A stretch of DNA of 64,000 nucleotides from Eubacterium nodatum ATCC 33099 (GCA_000510425.1 AZKM01000008.1:124001-188000); one strand, 5' to 3'; positions 44,713 through 53,937 are shown, numbered from the stretch's first letter. Program-made: numbers and translations. Notes: generated from the letters alone by a model not told the origin.

Positions 44713-46737
44713 CTACTCCATAAATTTATCAACAACGCTATTTATCAGAGAATCTTCCGGAATATACGGAAGCGTAATATGTCCCTTTCCTTCATAGTTC
44801 TTGTTGTATTCTGCCGCAGTTGAAAGAGCATTTTCATTGCGAGCCCAGCTTCTTCTGGCTACGCCCCCCATTACATCCCACATAATAGCAGATTTAATAA
44901 TTTCGTCTGTTCTTTCTGAACCATCGAGAAGCAGACCGAAGCCACCGTTTATCGCTTTTCCTATTCCTACACCACCGCCATTATGAAGAGCACAAAGTGA
45001 CATTCCTCGAGCGGCGTTACCTGCATAACACTGAATTGCCATATCAGCCATTACATTTGAACCGTCCTTGATATTTGAGGTTTCTCTGAAAGGTGAATCT
45101 GTACCCGATACATCGTGATGATCACGACCCATCATAATAGGACCGCATTTTCCTTCCCTAACCAATTTATTGAAGGCAAGGGCAATATCCCTTCTTCCTT
45201 CTGCATCCTGATAAAGAATTCTTGCCTGTGTTCCGACAACCATCTTATTTTTCTTTGCATCACGAATCCAAACCCAGTTATCTCGATCCTGAGCACGCCT
45301 TTCCGGATCAATGGTATCCATTGCTGCTTTATCGGTAGCCTCAAGGTCTTCAGGCTTTCCTGACAGACAAACCCAGCGGAATGGACCGTATCCATAGTCA
45401 AATAGAACCGGACCCATGATATCTTCAACATAAGAAGGCCAAATAAATCCATCCTTATCGTCAACACCGTTCTTTGAAATTTCTTTAATTCCGGAGTCGT
45501 ACATAGCCTTCATAAAGGAATTGCCGTAGTCAAAAAAGTAACTGCCTTTTTCAGCAAGTGCCTTAATTGCATCGTAATGTCTCTTGAGAGTCAAATCCAC
45601 CTGTTTGCAGAATTCGTCTCTGTCCTTTGCAAGAAGCTCCGTTCTTTCCTCAAAAGACATACCTACCGGACAGTATCCCCCGTTATAAACATTGTGACAG
45701 GATGTTTGGTCTGAAAGAAGATCGATGTGGAAATTCTCCTTAACGGCAGCTTCCAGCAAATCTACGATGTTACCATGATATGCTATGGAAATACTCTCCT
45801 TCTTTTCGAGTTTTTCTTTTGCAAGAGCAAATATTTCTGTGAGATCGTCCATGATTACATCTACCCATCCCTGATCGTGACGAGTTTTAATTCTTGAAAG
45901 ATCGACTTCAGCAAAAATTCCAACTGCATTTGCAATATTTGCAGCTTTTGGCTGAGCACCACTCATTCCACCAAGACCTGATGAAACAAAGGTATGACCT
46001 GCAAGGTCGTCCTGCCGGGAAACACCGAGATATTTTCTTCCTGCATTCAATATTGTGTTAAAAGTTCCGTGAACGATTCCCTGAGGTCCGATATACATCC
46101 AGCCGCCGGCAGTCATCTGACCATAGTTTGCTACACCCATTTCTTCTGCAATTTCCCAGTCCTCCAGATTATCGTATTCACCTATCATCATTGCGTTTGT
46201 AATAATAACACGAGGAGCATCAGGCTTAGATGGGAAAAGTCCCAGAGGATTCCCTGATTCAACGACTAAAGTCTGGTACTCTGTTAATTCTTCCAAGTAT
46301 TTCATAATCAGTCTATATTGAAGCCAGTTTTGGCAAACAGAGCCTGTTTCTCCGTAAGTAACCAATTCATAAGGATAGAGGGCAACCTCAAAATCCAAGT
46401 TATTGTCAATCATAACCTGGAAAGCTTTGCCTGCAAGACATTTACCCTTATACTCGCCGATTGGTTTTCCATAAAGCCTTCCTTCCGGCCTGTAACGATA
46501 GGCATAAACACGACCATATGTCTTAAGCTCCTCCATGAATTCAGGAGCCAACTTCTCGTGAAGTTCTTCCGGAACATAGCGCAGTGCGTTTTTTAGAGCA
46601 ATCTTTGTCTGAGCCTTGGTCAATCTAAAGCCTCTATCAGGTGCACGACGAATACCCTCTTCAAATTTTGGATATTCCGGATAAATTTCATCAAGCTTAA
46701 TAGTCATTGCACTTTTAATTTCATTGTTATTAAGCAT
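44713..46737 (-). CDS. hutU: Urocanate hydratase
   Basis: 674 residues, longer than the about 555 of the Bacillus/Pseudomonas type and of the form common in anaerobic Clostridia. The NAD+-binding region (SSGLGGMSGAQPKAANIANAVGIFAEVD) and the Cys-containing QTSCHNVYNGGYCPVG and GRDHHDVSGTDSPFRETSNI segments are clear. AGG-rich ribosome site before ATG. Converts urocanate to imidazolonepropionate. Confidence 0.95.
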   Translation of the reverse strand: MLNNNEIKSAMTIKLDEIYPEYPKFEEGIRRAPDRGFRLTKAQTKIALKNALRYVPEELHEKLAPEFMEELKTYGRVYAYRYRPEGRLYGKPIGEYKGKCLAGKAFQVMIDNNLDFEVALYPYELVTYGETGSVCQNWLQYRLIMKYLEELTEYQTLVVESGNPLGLFPSKPDAPRVIITNAMMIGEYDNLEDWEIAEEMGVANYGQMTAGGWMYIGPQGIVHGTFNTILNAGRKYLGVSRQDDLAGHTFVSSGLGGMSGAQPKAANIANAVGIFAEVDLSRIKTRHDQGWVDVIMDDLTEIFALAKEKLEKKESISIAYHGNIVDLLEAAVKENFHIDLLSDQTSCHNVYNGGYCPVGMSFEERTELLAKDRDEFCKQVDLTLKRHYDAIKALAEKGSYFFDYGNSFMKAMYDSGIKEISKNGVDDKDGFIWPSYVEDIMGPVLFDYGYGPFRWVCLSGKPEDLEATDKAAMDTIDPERRAQDRDNWVWIRDAKKNKMVVGTQARILYQDAEGRRDIALAFNKLVREGKCGPIMMGRDHHDVSGTDSPFRETSNIKDGSNVMADMAIQCYAGNAARGMSLCALHNGGGVGIGKAINGGFGLLLDGSERTDEIIKSAIMWDVMGGVARRSWARNENALSTAAEYNKNYEGKGHITLPYIPEDSLINSVVDKFME

Positions 46738-46776
46738 TCTTTACCTCCATTTCGCAAATATTACTTTCTTATATGT

Positions 46777-46804
46777 CTAAAGCCTATTTTAAAATAGGCT
46801 TTAG
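46777..46804. other. 28-bp perfect palindrome between hutH and hutU
   Basis: CTAAAGCCTATTTT (46777-46790) and its exact complement (46791-46804) can form a stem in the hutH-hutU transcript, centred on TTTTAAAA. No T run follows, so it may be a partial attenuator, RNA processing/stability stem or protein-binding site rather than a terminator. Confidence 0.6.
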
Positions 46805-46878
46805 TATTGATTCAAAATGTGACAATAAATAGTAACTTCTGAACAGGTTATTTTCAGTCTTATTGATCACACATCAAA

Positions 46879-48420
46879 TTATCTTAATTCAACTACTTTT
46901 TCCACAGCTTCCAAGAGACTTCCATCCTTTATCATCTCATCGAATTTAATCAGTTCCTTATGCATGATTATATCGCTGTCGATTGGCTCTGACTTTGTAC
47001 GAATAAAATCATAGGCTGCTTTTGTTGCCGGTGCAAGATTGTTGATTTTGCTTTCACCTATTTCCTCACGAAGCCAGATTCCCTGTGCTGCAGATGCAAT
47101 TTCGATTCCGATTACCTTCTGTGCGTTATCAAGAACCATAGCGGCCGTTCTTGCAGATGTTGTTCCCATGGATACATGATCTTCCTGATTTCCTGACGAC
47201 GGTATCGAATCCACGCAAGCCGGATGGTCGTATATCTTGTTTTCTGAAACCATTGAAGCTGCTGCATATTGAGCAATCATAAATCCGGAGCATACTCCCG
47301 CATGCTTGGTCAGAAATCCCGGAAGTCCTTCTGCAAGAGCCGGATTGATCAGTCTTTCCGCTCTGCGCTCCGAGACATTTGCAAGTTCTGAAACAGCAAT
47401 TTTCAGAAAGTCAAATGCAAGTGCCATTGGCTGTCCGTGGAAATTTCCTCCTGAAATCACATCATCATCATCCGGAAAAACAATTGGATTATCCGTCACA
47501 GCATTGATTTCTCTTGAAACTGCATCAAATACATATTTAAAGGCATCTCTGCTTGCACCGTGAATCTGAGGAATACATCTCAATGTGTAGGGATCCTGAA
47601 CCTTGGTTTCCTGAATTCTCTTGGCATTTTTGCTGCCTTCCAGAAGTGTCATAAGATTAGATGCCACGTCAATCTGTCCCTGATGTCCTCTCAGCTCATG
47701 AACCTTATGGTCATACGCCTTGGTGATTCCATGAAGGGCTTCCGAGGTCATTGCTCCTGCGATATCTGCAATTTTGGCAAGGTTCATAGCATCCCAGAGC
47801 ACATTAACACCAACTGCCGTCATCATCTGGGTTCCATTATTAAGTGCAAGTCCTTCTTTGGCTACGAGTTTAACCGGGCTAATCCCCGCCTTTTCCATAG
47901 CATCCGCTGCCGGCATAATTTTTCCTTTGTATTCAACCTCTCCAAGACCGATCAGTCCAAGAGCAATGAAAGACAAAGGTGCAAGGTCTCCTGAAGCCCC
48001 GAGGCTGCCCTTACATGGAACCTGCGGATGGACTCCGGCATTCAGCATGTCAACCATAGTCTGAATTGTGGAAAGTCTGATTCCCGAGTTTCCTCTGGAA
48101 AGAGCATTGCATCTTAAAAGCATTGCCGCTCTGACATATTTCTGCTCGTATGGCTCTCCCATTCCACAAGTATGACTTATAATCAGGTTGTGCTGCAACT
48201 CCGCAGTCTGATCCATATCGATAAAAACATTTGCAAACTTGCCGAATCCCGTTGTAAGCCCATAGATAATAGCACCTTCCTCCAGCTTACTGTCAATATA
48301 TCCTCTTGCCTTATTCACAGCTGCTTGTGCTTCTTCTGAAATCTCAACTTTTTCCATTCCTCGACAAACTCGTATAACCTCTTCGATGGTAAGGTCTTTT
48401 CCATTGATTACTACTGCCAT
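46879..48420 (-). CDS. hutH: Histidine ammonia-lyase
   Basis: 513 residues. The self-processing MIO tripeptide ASG is at 142-144 in GSLGASGDLAPLS. The catalytic Tyr lies in YGLTTGFGKF (about 53). The GxGNQEDHVSMG-like region is at SGNQEDHVSMGTTSARTA. It releases ammonia from histidine to give urocanate and heads the operon hutH-hutU-hutI-fchA-ftcD, which degrades histidine to glutamate plus a methenyl-THF one-carbon unit. A GGAG ribosome site precedes the ATG, and a TATAAT-like box lies about 35 bases further upstream. Confidence 0.96.
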   Translation of the reverse strand: MAVVINGKDLTIEEVIRVCRGMEKVEISEEAQAAVNKARGYIDSKLEEGAIIYGLTTGFGKFANVFIDMDQTAELQHNLIISHTCGMGEPYEQKYVRAAMLLRCNALSRGNSGIRLSTIQTMVDMLNAGVHPQVPCKGSLGASGDLAPLSFIALGLIGLGEVEYKGKIMPAADAMEKAGISPVKLVAKEGLALNNGTQMMTAVGVNVLWDAMNLAKIADIAGAMTSEALHGITKAYDHKVHELRGHQGQIDVASNLMTLLEGSKNAKRIQETKVQDPYTLRCIPQIHGASRDAFKYVFDAVSREINAVTDNPIVFPDDDDVISGGNFHGQPMALAFDFLKIAVSELANVSERRAERLINPALAEGLPGFLTKHAGVCSGFMIAQYAAASMVSENKIYDHPACVDSIPSSGNQEDHVSMGTTSARTAAMVLDNAQKVIGIEIASAAQGIWLREEIGESKINNLAPATKAAYDFIRTKSEPIDSDIIMHKELIKFDEMIKDGSLLEAVEKVVELR

Positions 48421-48571
48421 AATGATAACTCCTTATTCAAATTAAACTAAAAAATTATATCCAAATCCCACTTATCCGGACTGTCATAGCAATCCGCCAA
48501 TCCAAGCTATATTATACTATTTTTTTATGGGTTTTACCACTAGTTTTTATAGGCAAAATCAAAGGTCTTCA

Positions 48572-48723
48572 ATCGAGTAGGGGAGATTTTCTCTCCCCTC
48601 TCACACCACCGTATGTGCCGTTCGGCATACGGCGATTCTGCTGACTTCTCACAGTTCGTTGTTACTACGGCTAATGGAGCCGCCTGTGAGATCTCACGGA
48701 ATAAGTCGTCAATCTTTCCTCGT
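48572..48723 (-). mobile_element. Group-II-intron-like 3' remnant
   Basis: On the minus strand a hairpin CCGTATG/CATACGG with a nested GCCG/CGGC (48608-48631) is followed by GTGTGAGAGG and a second hairpin AGGGGAGA/TCTCCCCT (48578-48598) ending in CTACTCGA. This layout resembles domains V-VI and the 3' end of bacterial group II introns. The canonical AGC triad is not evident and no reverse transcriptase is present, so it is a fragment at best. The hut promoter region 48421-48571 lies between it and hutH. Confidence 0.4.
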
Positions 48724-48885
48724 CTACCTGCCTGATTTACGCATATGGGTTACGACTACCTTTTGGACTTCGCTGCCTATAGCCAGCTTATCCGCCATAT
48801 ACGCCTTAATATCAGGTTTCTGTTCGTCAGAGAGCGTTTTGTCAAGTACCTTTTTATATTTATGGATGCTTTTTATGTAAGGCAT
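48724..48885 (-). CDS. Short ORF, probable gene remnant
   Basis: 53 codons (MPYIKSIHKYKKVL... ending THMRKSGR), basic, without a convincing ribosome site. It runs straight into the intron-like remnant, and the downstream sequence continues to read plausibly in another frame (IDDLFREISQAAPLAVVTTN), suggesting a frameshifted remnant of a longer gene. I do not recognise it with certainty. Confidence 0.3.
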   Translation of the reverse strand: MPYIKSIHKYKKVLDKTLSDEQKPDIKAYMADKLAIGSEVQKVVVTHMRKSGR

Positions 48886-48905
48886 TTTGACTTTTATGCA
48901 AAGAA

Positions 48906-48935
48906 AAACAGTAAACCTTTTTTGATTTACTGTTT
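48906..48935 (-). terminator. Terminator hairpin, second copy of the cargo-boundary hairpin
   Basis: Arms AAACAGTAAA (48906-48915) and TTTACTGTTT (48926-48935), with T5 following on the minus strand, just after the GNAT stop codon. The surrounding bases 48898-48935 are nearly identical to 5536-5573. Confidence 0.75.
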
Positions 48936-48948
48936 CTGTATAAGTTAT

Positions 48949-49425
48949 TCATTTTAACTTTACAGTCGCTAACTCATCGATTGGAATTCTCATTTTCAAA
49001 GTATCTTTCCTTAAGCCAACACTTTCATATAAACTTATTGCAGAAAAATTATTGTGTAAAACTTCTACTCCAACATTGTTAATATTATTTTCTACAAACC
49101 ATTTAATATGAAGTTGCAGGAGTTTTTTACCTATCCCTACTCTTCTACAGTTATCCTCTACATATAATGTTGCAATCTCACCTAATTTTGCTTCGGTTAT
49201 TATTGACATACAATAAGCTATAATTTGTTTTTCTTCGTTTTCTACAATTGTTATCTTTCTCATTGCCGATTTATTAAATAAGACTTTCATTCTTTCTTTA
49301 AAACTCAGCCCGTCATAGTCAGTTGAAAAACCGTTAGAATTTTCTTTATGAAAAAGTCTATTTTTCTCCCATAAATCTTTTACACAATCAATTTTATCTT
49401 CTATCAAGTCTTTATAGGTAAACAT
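48949..49425 (-). CDS. GNAT-family N-acetyltransferase
   Basis: 158 residues. The acetyl-CoA motif A reads IATLYVEDNCRRVGIGKKLLQLHIKWF (RxxGxGKxLL). Motif B is VEVLHNNFSAISLYESVGL. The substrate could be a small molecule, antibiotic or protein; nothing decides it. It lies about 60 bases downstream of a relaxase 3' fragment and directly before the conserved hairpin, mirroring the methyltransferase at 5622-6440. Confidence 0.87.
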   Translation of the reverse strand: MFTYKDLIEDKIDCVKDLWEKNRLFHKENSNGFSTDYDGLSFKERMKVLFNKSAMRKITIVENEEKQIIAYCMSIITEAKLGEIATLYVEDNCRRVGIGKKLLQLHIKWFVENNINNVGVEVLHNNFSAISLYESVGLRKDTLKMRIPIDELATVKLK

Positions 49426-49484
49426 TATTAAACTCCCCCTAATACTTCATTTATTTGATAATTATATCATATTTCTGACTATTT

Positions 49485-49794
49485 TTATAGGTCTAACTCG
49501 TTCCTCTTTACCTGTGTTAGTCGCTTTTCTTGTTCCTGTAACTGTTCCATACAGGTCTTAACTTTTTCTGCCTGTTCTACTTCTTCTCGTATTTCTAATA
49601 TTTGATTGTATAGGCTATTTTTTTCTTTCTTCATATTGGCAACTTCTGATTTCAATTGGGATATATTTAAGGTCTTACTTTCTCCTAAATGCTCTTTTAG
49701 ATATTTTCTTGAACTCTCAAATAAAATAATCTCTGCGGTATGCTCGCTATAAAAATCTTCTTGTTTACTTTTCTTTAATTTGATATAGGCTTTC
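49485..49794 (-). pseudogene. Relaxase (mobA) C-terminal fragment
   Basis: The minus strand reads YIKLKKSKQEDFYSEHTAEI, then a coiled coil rich in E/K/Q, ending NELDL and TAA at 49485-49487. It looks like the C-terminal region of a MobA/MobL relaxase. Its upstream end is joined directly to the leader hairpin that normally precedes mobA, so the N-terminal nicking domain has been deleted. Confidence 0.7.
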
Positions 49795-49800
49795 CTAAAA

Positions 49801-49826
49801 AAATCGGATTACTTTTTATCCGATTT
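49801..49826 (-). terminator. mobA leader hairpin, second copy
   Basis: AAATCGGAT (49801-49809) / ATCCGATTT (49818-49826) match the stem at 1094-1118. Sequence similarity continues to about 49860 on the distal side. Confidence 0.7.
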
Positions 49827-49954
49827 CTTTTGGGAAGTACACAAGGGGTGGACTTAATTTTCCTTGAGGTATCTCTCGCATACCACTCGTTCATAATGTT
49901 TCGAAATGGAGTAAAATCTTCGTCTTTGTAAAAGCTGTCTACATTGTAGTTCAT

Positions 49955-49981
49955 CACAGATTGACGGCATGCCCGTCATAC
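49955..49981. repeat. Conserved near-palindromic core, second copy of 1302-1328
   Basis: The 27 bases containing TGACGGCATGCCCGTCA differ from 1302-1328 at a single position. Between this and the leader hairpin the sequence differs from the first copy and lacks its hairpin array. It probably marks a site used by the element's transfer or integration machinery. Confidence 0.65.
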
Positions 49982-50042
49982 TACACAAAAAACAGAAGCT
50001 CTCGCTTCCGTTTTATCCCAATGTTTTTATATTTTCCACAGT

Positions 50043-50666
50043 CTATTTGATGGATTTGATTTTCACTTCACCTATCCTGTCTGCCGTCCTTCCGATTTTA
50101 TTTGCAAGACTGTTTAAATCCCTCGAAAATTCCCTCCGTATTATTATATCACCAAAATGCTCATCACTTTTTCTTAGTTCTATAATATTTTGCCAGTAAA
50201 TTCTTTTGACCTGGTTTTCATTTTTCTTTGCCTTAACTAAATTTTCCCAAAAAATTTCAACATCATCATTCTCCCATTCGCTCATAGAATGATAGAGATA
50301 TGTTATAGATTCAGCCAATAAATTTATTATCTGTATATCATTATGTGAAGGTTCATAGCTAAAAAATATAATAAAGTCTTTAAGGTCTTTTATTCTATCT
50401 GTTATATCATCAATCACCCTTGAGATACCAAAGATATCATGTCTATCCAGTGGTGTTATAAACGATTTCTCCACATATTCAATCAGCCTTTGTCTTACTC
50501 TGTCTGCCCTTTTCTCGTTAAGCTCTATTTCTCCGGTCAGTTTAAAGTCCTTCTTTACAACAAATTCTAAAAAAAGTTCTATGCTCTCAAGGGTAATTCT
50601 ACATTGCTCCTTCAACATCGAGTAGAAATCCGGCTGATCTTTTTTTCCAAAAAAATATTTTTTCAT
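50043..50666 (-). CDS. DUF47/PhoU-like phosphate transport accessory protein
   Basis: About 207 residues, helical, of the DUF47 family that accompanies Pit transporters (MLKEQCRITLESIELFLEFV, DRHDIFGISRVIDDITDRIKDLKDFI with the E/D-rich metal-binding helix). The start ATG 50666 follows GGAGAGGAGC. It lies 28 bases after the pit gene and likely modulates it. Confidence 0.88.
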   Translation of the reverse strand: MKKYFFGKKDQPDFYSMLKEQCRITLESIELFLEFVVKKDFKLTGEIELNEKRADRVRQRLIEYVEKSFITPLDRHDIFGISRVIDDITDRIKDLKDFIIFFSYEPSHNDIQIINLLAESITYLYHSMSEWENDDVEIFWENLVKAKKNENQVKRIYWQNIIELRKSDEHFGDIIIRREFSRDLNSLANKIGRTADRIGEVKIKSIK

Positions 50667-50694
50667 TCCAAGCTCCTCTCCATGTATCCTAAAC

Positions 50695-51702
50695 CTACAT
50701 AAATGTATTTTCCAGAAACATAACCATTTGCACGGTAACATACCCCAAAAACATTGTTGCCGGAATAGTAATTATCCATGCAAACACTATTTTCTTCGTA
50801 ACTTCCCAATTCACGCTTCTCGGAGTGTTTCCGGAACCTACACCCATAACAGAAGAAGTTACCACCTGAGTTGCACTTATCGGAAGTCCCGTCAGATTGG
50901 CAAAAGTTATTACAAAATTACTTGCAAGCTGTGATGCAAATGAGTTTTTCATATTTATCCTGCATATATCAAGGCCCACAGTTTTCACCATATTATACCC
51001 TCCGGTCACAGTTCCCAAAGCAAGCATAGCTGCAGAGGCAACAATAAGCCAAACCGGAATTATAACTTTGTGCCCCATCACAGGAGCAAGTCCTATTGCC
51101 GCAAGTCCCATAACTTTCTGTGCATCATTACTCCCATAGGTAAATGCGAGAAAAAAGCTGTTCAGCTTATGTAAAACTATAACCGTCCTGCTTACTGCAA
51201 CGGTGGCCTTTTCAAGCAAGTTTTTTTCCAGCCTATAAAAAACATACCCTGCCGAAAACCCCACCATTGGGGAAATCAACATGGCAAGAATGACTTTGAC
51301 CATAATATGATTCCATTGAATACACTCCCATCCGTATGCAGACATTCCACATCCCATCATGGCTCCGATGAGAGCATGGGAAGCACTTGAAGGGAGTTTA
51401 ACCGCCCAAGTCAAAAGATTCCACAATATACCACACAGAAAACTCATACTCACGAACAGATATGCAAGCGAATCCGAGCCATTGAGAATAGGGTTTGCAT
51501 CCACTATATTTTCAGATATGGTATATGCAACTGCAGTTCCCATAACCACACCACCTGCAAAATTTGCGGTGCCTGCAAACTGAATGGCCCTGTGGGGTTT
51601 AATTATTCTGGATGTAATTGTGGTGGCGATGACTGTTCCTCCATCATGCATACCATTCATATATGCAAAAGCAAGTCCCAGCAATATTGTAATGTATAAC
51701 AT
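50695..51702 (-). CDS. pit: Inorganic phosphate transporter, Pit family
   Basis: About 335 residues and about ten membrane helices, with the two PHO-4 repeats (GMHDGGTVIATTITSRIIKPHRAIQFAGTANFAGG and FTYGSNDAQKVMGLAAIGLAP). ATG 51702 follows GGTGAGG; a GTG three codons upstream is also possible. Imports phosphate (as a metal-phosphate complex in studied members). Operon with the DUF47 gene. Confidence 0.93.
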   Translation of the reverse strand: MLYITILLGLAFAYMNGMHDGGTVIATTITSRIIKPHRAIQFAGTANFAGGVVMGTAVAYTISENIVDANPILNGSDSLAYLFVSMSFLCGILWNLLTWAVKLPSSASHALIGAMMGCGMSAYGWECIQWNHIMVKVILAMLISPMVGFSAGYVFYRLEKNLLEKATVAVSRTVIVLHKLNSFFLAFTYGSNDAQKVMGLAAIGLAPVMGHKVIIPVWLIVASAAMLALGTVTGGYNMVKTVGLDICRINMKNSFASQLASNFVITFANLTGLPISATQVVTSSVMGVGSGNTPRSVNWEVTKKIVFAWIITIPATMFLGYVTVQMVMFLENTFM

Positions 51703-51943
51703 AAACCTCACCCTTCGTTAAAAAGCCTTGTTCCTAATTATATATCAAATATTATTATTATTCAAATTACAACACTTATTCTTCTGCCATATCACACTGC
51801 TCGATTGTGTTTTTCTTCAGATTCTAAAGGAATATTCCAGGCTTTAAAGTTTGAATTTTTATATTCTTTAAATGCTTCCTTTGCACATATTCCAATAAAA
51901 GAAATTCCCTCCTTTTTTACTAGATTTTTATCCATCAATATCG

Positions 51944-51949
51944 TATAAT
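51944..51949 (+). promoter_or_regulatory. -10 box for the L,D-transpeptidase gene
   Basis: A perfect TATAAT about 40 bases upstream of the ATG, with AAAGGAAG as ribosome site in between. The -35 is unclear. Confidence 0.5.
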
Positions 51950-51988
51950 GGCAGTTAGAATATTGTCGATAAAAGAAAGGAAGTAAAT

Positions 51989-53287
51989 ATGGAGACAAGA
52001 AAAAAGAGTTTTATTCTAGTCATTGCAAGCATGCTTGTGTTGATTTTAGCCCTGGGCATAGCCACCGAGGACTCCAGTGCAAAAGCATCTAAATACTGGA
52101 TTAAAATCAATAAAAAGAAAAATATCACAACTGTGTATAAGCGTTATGGCAGCAAATGGAAGCCGATAAGAGCGATGATCTGCACCACAGGAAAGAACAA
52201 CGGAACACCATCGGGAACCTTCTATCTGGGGAAAAAGTTCAGATGGGTTACCATGACCAGCCCCACAGGCTCAAGGAGTAATGAGCAGTATACATGCCGA
52301 ATAGTCGGTGAATACTATCTTCACTCTGTCTGGTACTATGACTATAGGTTCAATCACGCAACCCAATCCACAAACTCCTTCAACAGACTGGGCAAACACG
52401 GTTCTCAGGGTTGTGTAAGATTTTCTACAATGGATGCAAAATGGATTTATGATAATTGTGCCTATGGCACCAAAATAACCGTTTACTCCAGCAAAAAAGA
52501 CGGTCCTTTGGGGAGACCTCGTAAAATATATGTCAGCACAAAAAGAAGGATGAATTGGGATCCGACCGATCCTCTTCGCAGCAATCCTATCTTCAAAATG
52601 CATAAACCGGTGTTTAAGTTCAAGAAAAGCAAGAAGGTTCTCTACGGGAAAAAATACAAGCTGAAAAGCGGTGTAAAGGTCATAAATCCTAATGCCAATC
52701 AGATTATTACATACAGGCTGAAGGTTGCAAAACTGACGAGAAACGGAAAGAAAATTTCAGCCAAAAAGTTCAGCACCAGGAAACTTGGAAAATACAAAAT
52801 CACATACTATGTTCGTGATCCTTATATGGTTCAAAACGGTCACAGAGGCAGTGAGAAAACTTTCAAATTCATCGTATTCGATAAAGTATCCTTCAGTGCA
52901 AAAGACTATACAGTGAATCAGAATGAATCCAATGCAGTCAAAGGAATGTCGGCAAAGGCTCGCTCAAAGAACCTGACTAAATCTGCAAAAGTTACCGTTA
53001 TCGCTCCGGATAATACTAAGACAACTATGAGCTATGCGAATGCTGTCAAATTCAAATTTATTCAAGCCGGAACTTATAAGGTGACATATCGTGTAACCAA
53101 TCCTTATCCTAAGAAAACTGTGACCAAAACCATAAATATTACGGTTACCCCTGTTGAAGAGGTTAAGCCGGATGAGGAAAATAACAATGGTAACGGTAAT
53201 GAGCAGGATTCCGAAGGCAAAGAAGAACAGTCAAAACCTTTGCCTCAGAACCCGGGTGATGTGGATAAACCAAAGGGATCATTATGA
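51989..53287 (+). CDS. Secreted L,D-transpeptidase (YkuD) with Ig-like domains
   Basis: 432 residues. Signal peptide at 1-30 ending DSSAKA. The YkuD catalytic domain spans about 36-170, with the His/Cys motif HGSQGCVRF and an upstream HSVWY. After residue 200, two beta-rich DUF5011/Ig-like stretches follow (GKYKITYYVRDPY; GTYKVTYRVTNPY), then an acidic, Asn/Glu-rich tail. It forms 3-3 crosslinks or anchors proteins in peptidoglycan. The stop overlaps the next gene's start (ATGA). Confidence 0.9.
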   Translation: METRKKSFILVIASMLVLILALGIATEDSSAKASKYWIKINKKKNITTVYKRYGSKWKPIRAMICTTGKNNGTPSGTFYLGKKFRWVTMTSPTGSRSNEQYTCRIVGEYYLHSVWYYDYRFNHATQSTNSFNRLGKHGSQGCVRFSTMDAKWIYDNCAYGTKITVYSSKKDGPLGRPRKIYVSTKRRMNWDPTDPLRSNPIFKMHKPVFKFKKSKKVLYGKKYKLKSGVKVINPNANQIITYRLKVAKLTRNGKKISAKKFSTRKLGKYKITYYVRDPYMVQNGHRGSEKTFKFIVFDKVSFSAKDYTVNQNESNAVKGMSAKARSKNLTKSAKVTVIAPDNTKTTMSYANAVKFKFIQAGTYKVTYRVTNPYPKKTVTKTINITVTPVEEVKPDEENNNGNGNEQDSEGKEEQSKPLPQNPGDVDKPKGSL

Positions 53288-53832
53288 TTGAATACTCGGA
53301 TGACATTAAAGAGGATGTTATATACGATGTAGCGAAAAAAATGGTGGCAGCCGCTGTCACTGCACCGAAAGCAAGTGGCAAGGATAAAGTTGTCGCTGCC
53401 ATAGTCTGTGGAAAAGAGAAAGATAATATCGTAAAAAAAATGAAATCTCTTTGCAAAGAATATGACGAGCCTTTCATAGGTCGTGATGCCATTTGCCTTG
53501 AAACCCATGAATATGCCGTTTTAATCGGCATTCGCTCAACTCCCTTCGGTTTAAACAATTGCTCAATGTGCGGATTCAAAAACTGCACTGAAATGACAAG
53601 GGCCGATGGAAACTGTGCACTCAATATAACTGATTTAGGGATAGCCATAGGTTCAGCTGTTTCCATCGCTGCAGATAACAGAATTGACAACCGTGTCATG
53701 TATTCAATAGGAAAAGCCATTAGCCAAATGGATGTTTTCCCCTGTGATGTCCGTGTCTGTTATGGGATTCCCCTTTCAGTTTCATCGAAAAGCCCCTTTT
53801 TCGATAGAGGTGACGGAGCCGTTTTACTTTAG
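53284..53832 (+). CDS. DUF2148 ferredoxin-domain protein
   Basis: 182 residues of the DUF2148 family. The Cys-rich segment NNCSMCGFKNCTEM followed by NCALN resembles an iron-sulfur-binding loop. DIKEDVIYDVAKKMVAAAVTAPKASGKD is the conserved N-terminus. Found mostly in anaerobes; the reaction is unknown. The four-base overlap with the L,D-transpeptidase gene couples two proteins of unrelated compartments. Confidence 0.85.
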   Translation: MIEYSDDIKEDVIYDVAKKMVAAAVTAPKASGKDKVVAAIVCGKEKDNIVKKMKSLCKEYDEPFIGRDAICLETHEYAVLIGIRSTPFGLNNCSMCGFKNCTEMTRADGNCALNITDLGIAIGSAVSIAADNRIDNRVMYSIGKAISQMDVFPCDVRVCYGIPLSVSSKSPFFDRGDGAVLL

Positions 53833-53906
53833 AGCGTTGACATGGTACTTTCCGGAATATACCTTTGGTCGGATCCCATGGGTTCCACAAAATTGAAAAC
53901 ATTAAA

Positions 53907-53937
53907 ACACCCCTTGGAATTCACCAAGGGGTTGTTT
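53907..53937. terminator. Bidirectional terminator between DUF2148 and rpsR
   Basis: Arms CCCCTTGG (53910-53917) and CCAAGGGG (53924-53931), flanked by A-rich and T-rich tracts, serve both the plus-strand pair and the convergent rpsF-ssb-rpsR operon. Confidence 0.85.

Noticed and set aside
49775..49957. 60-codon frame reading MMNYNVDSFYKDEDF... through the relaxase leader hairpin
   Set aside because: It begins in the near-palindromic core without a ribosome site and runs through a terminator stem conserved as structure. The first 34 residues look protein-like, so a truncated gene start remains possible.
51792..51998. Minus-strand 68-codon frame upstream of the L,D-transpeptidase
   Set aside because: No ribosome site, covers the -10 box and ribosome site of the plus-strand gene, and no recognisable family. 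Kept as intergenic.
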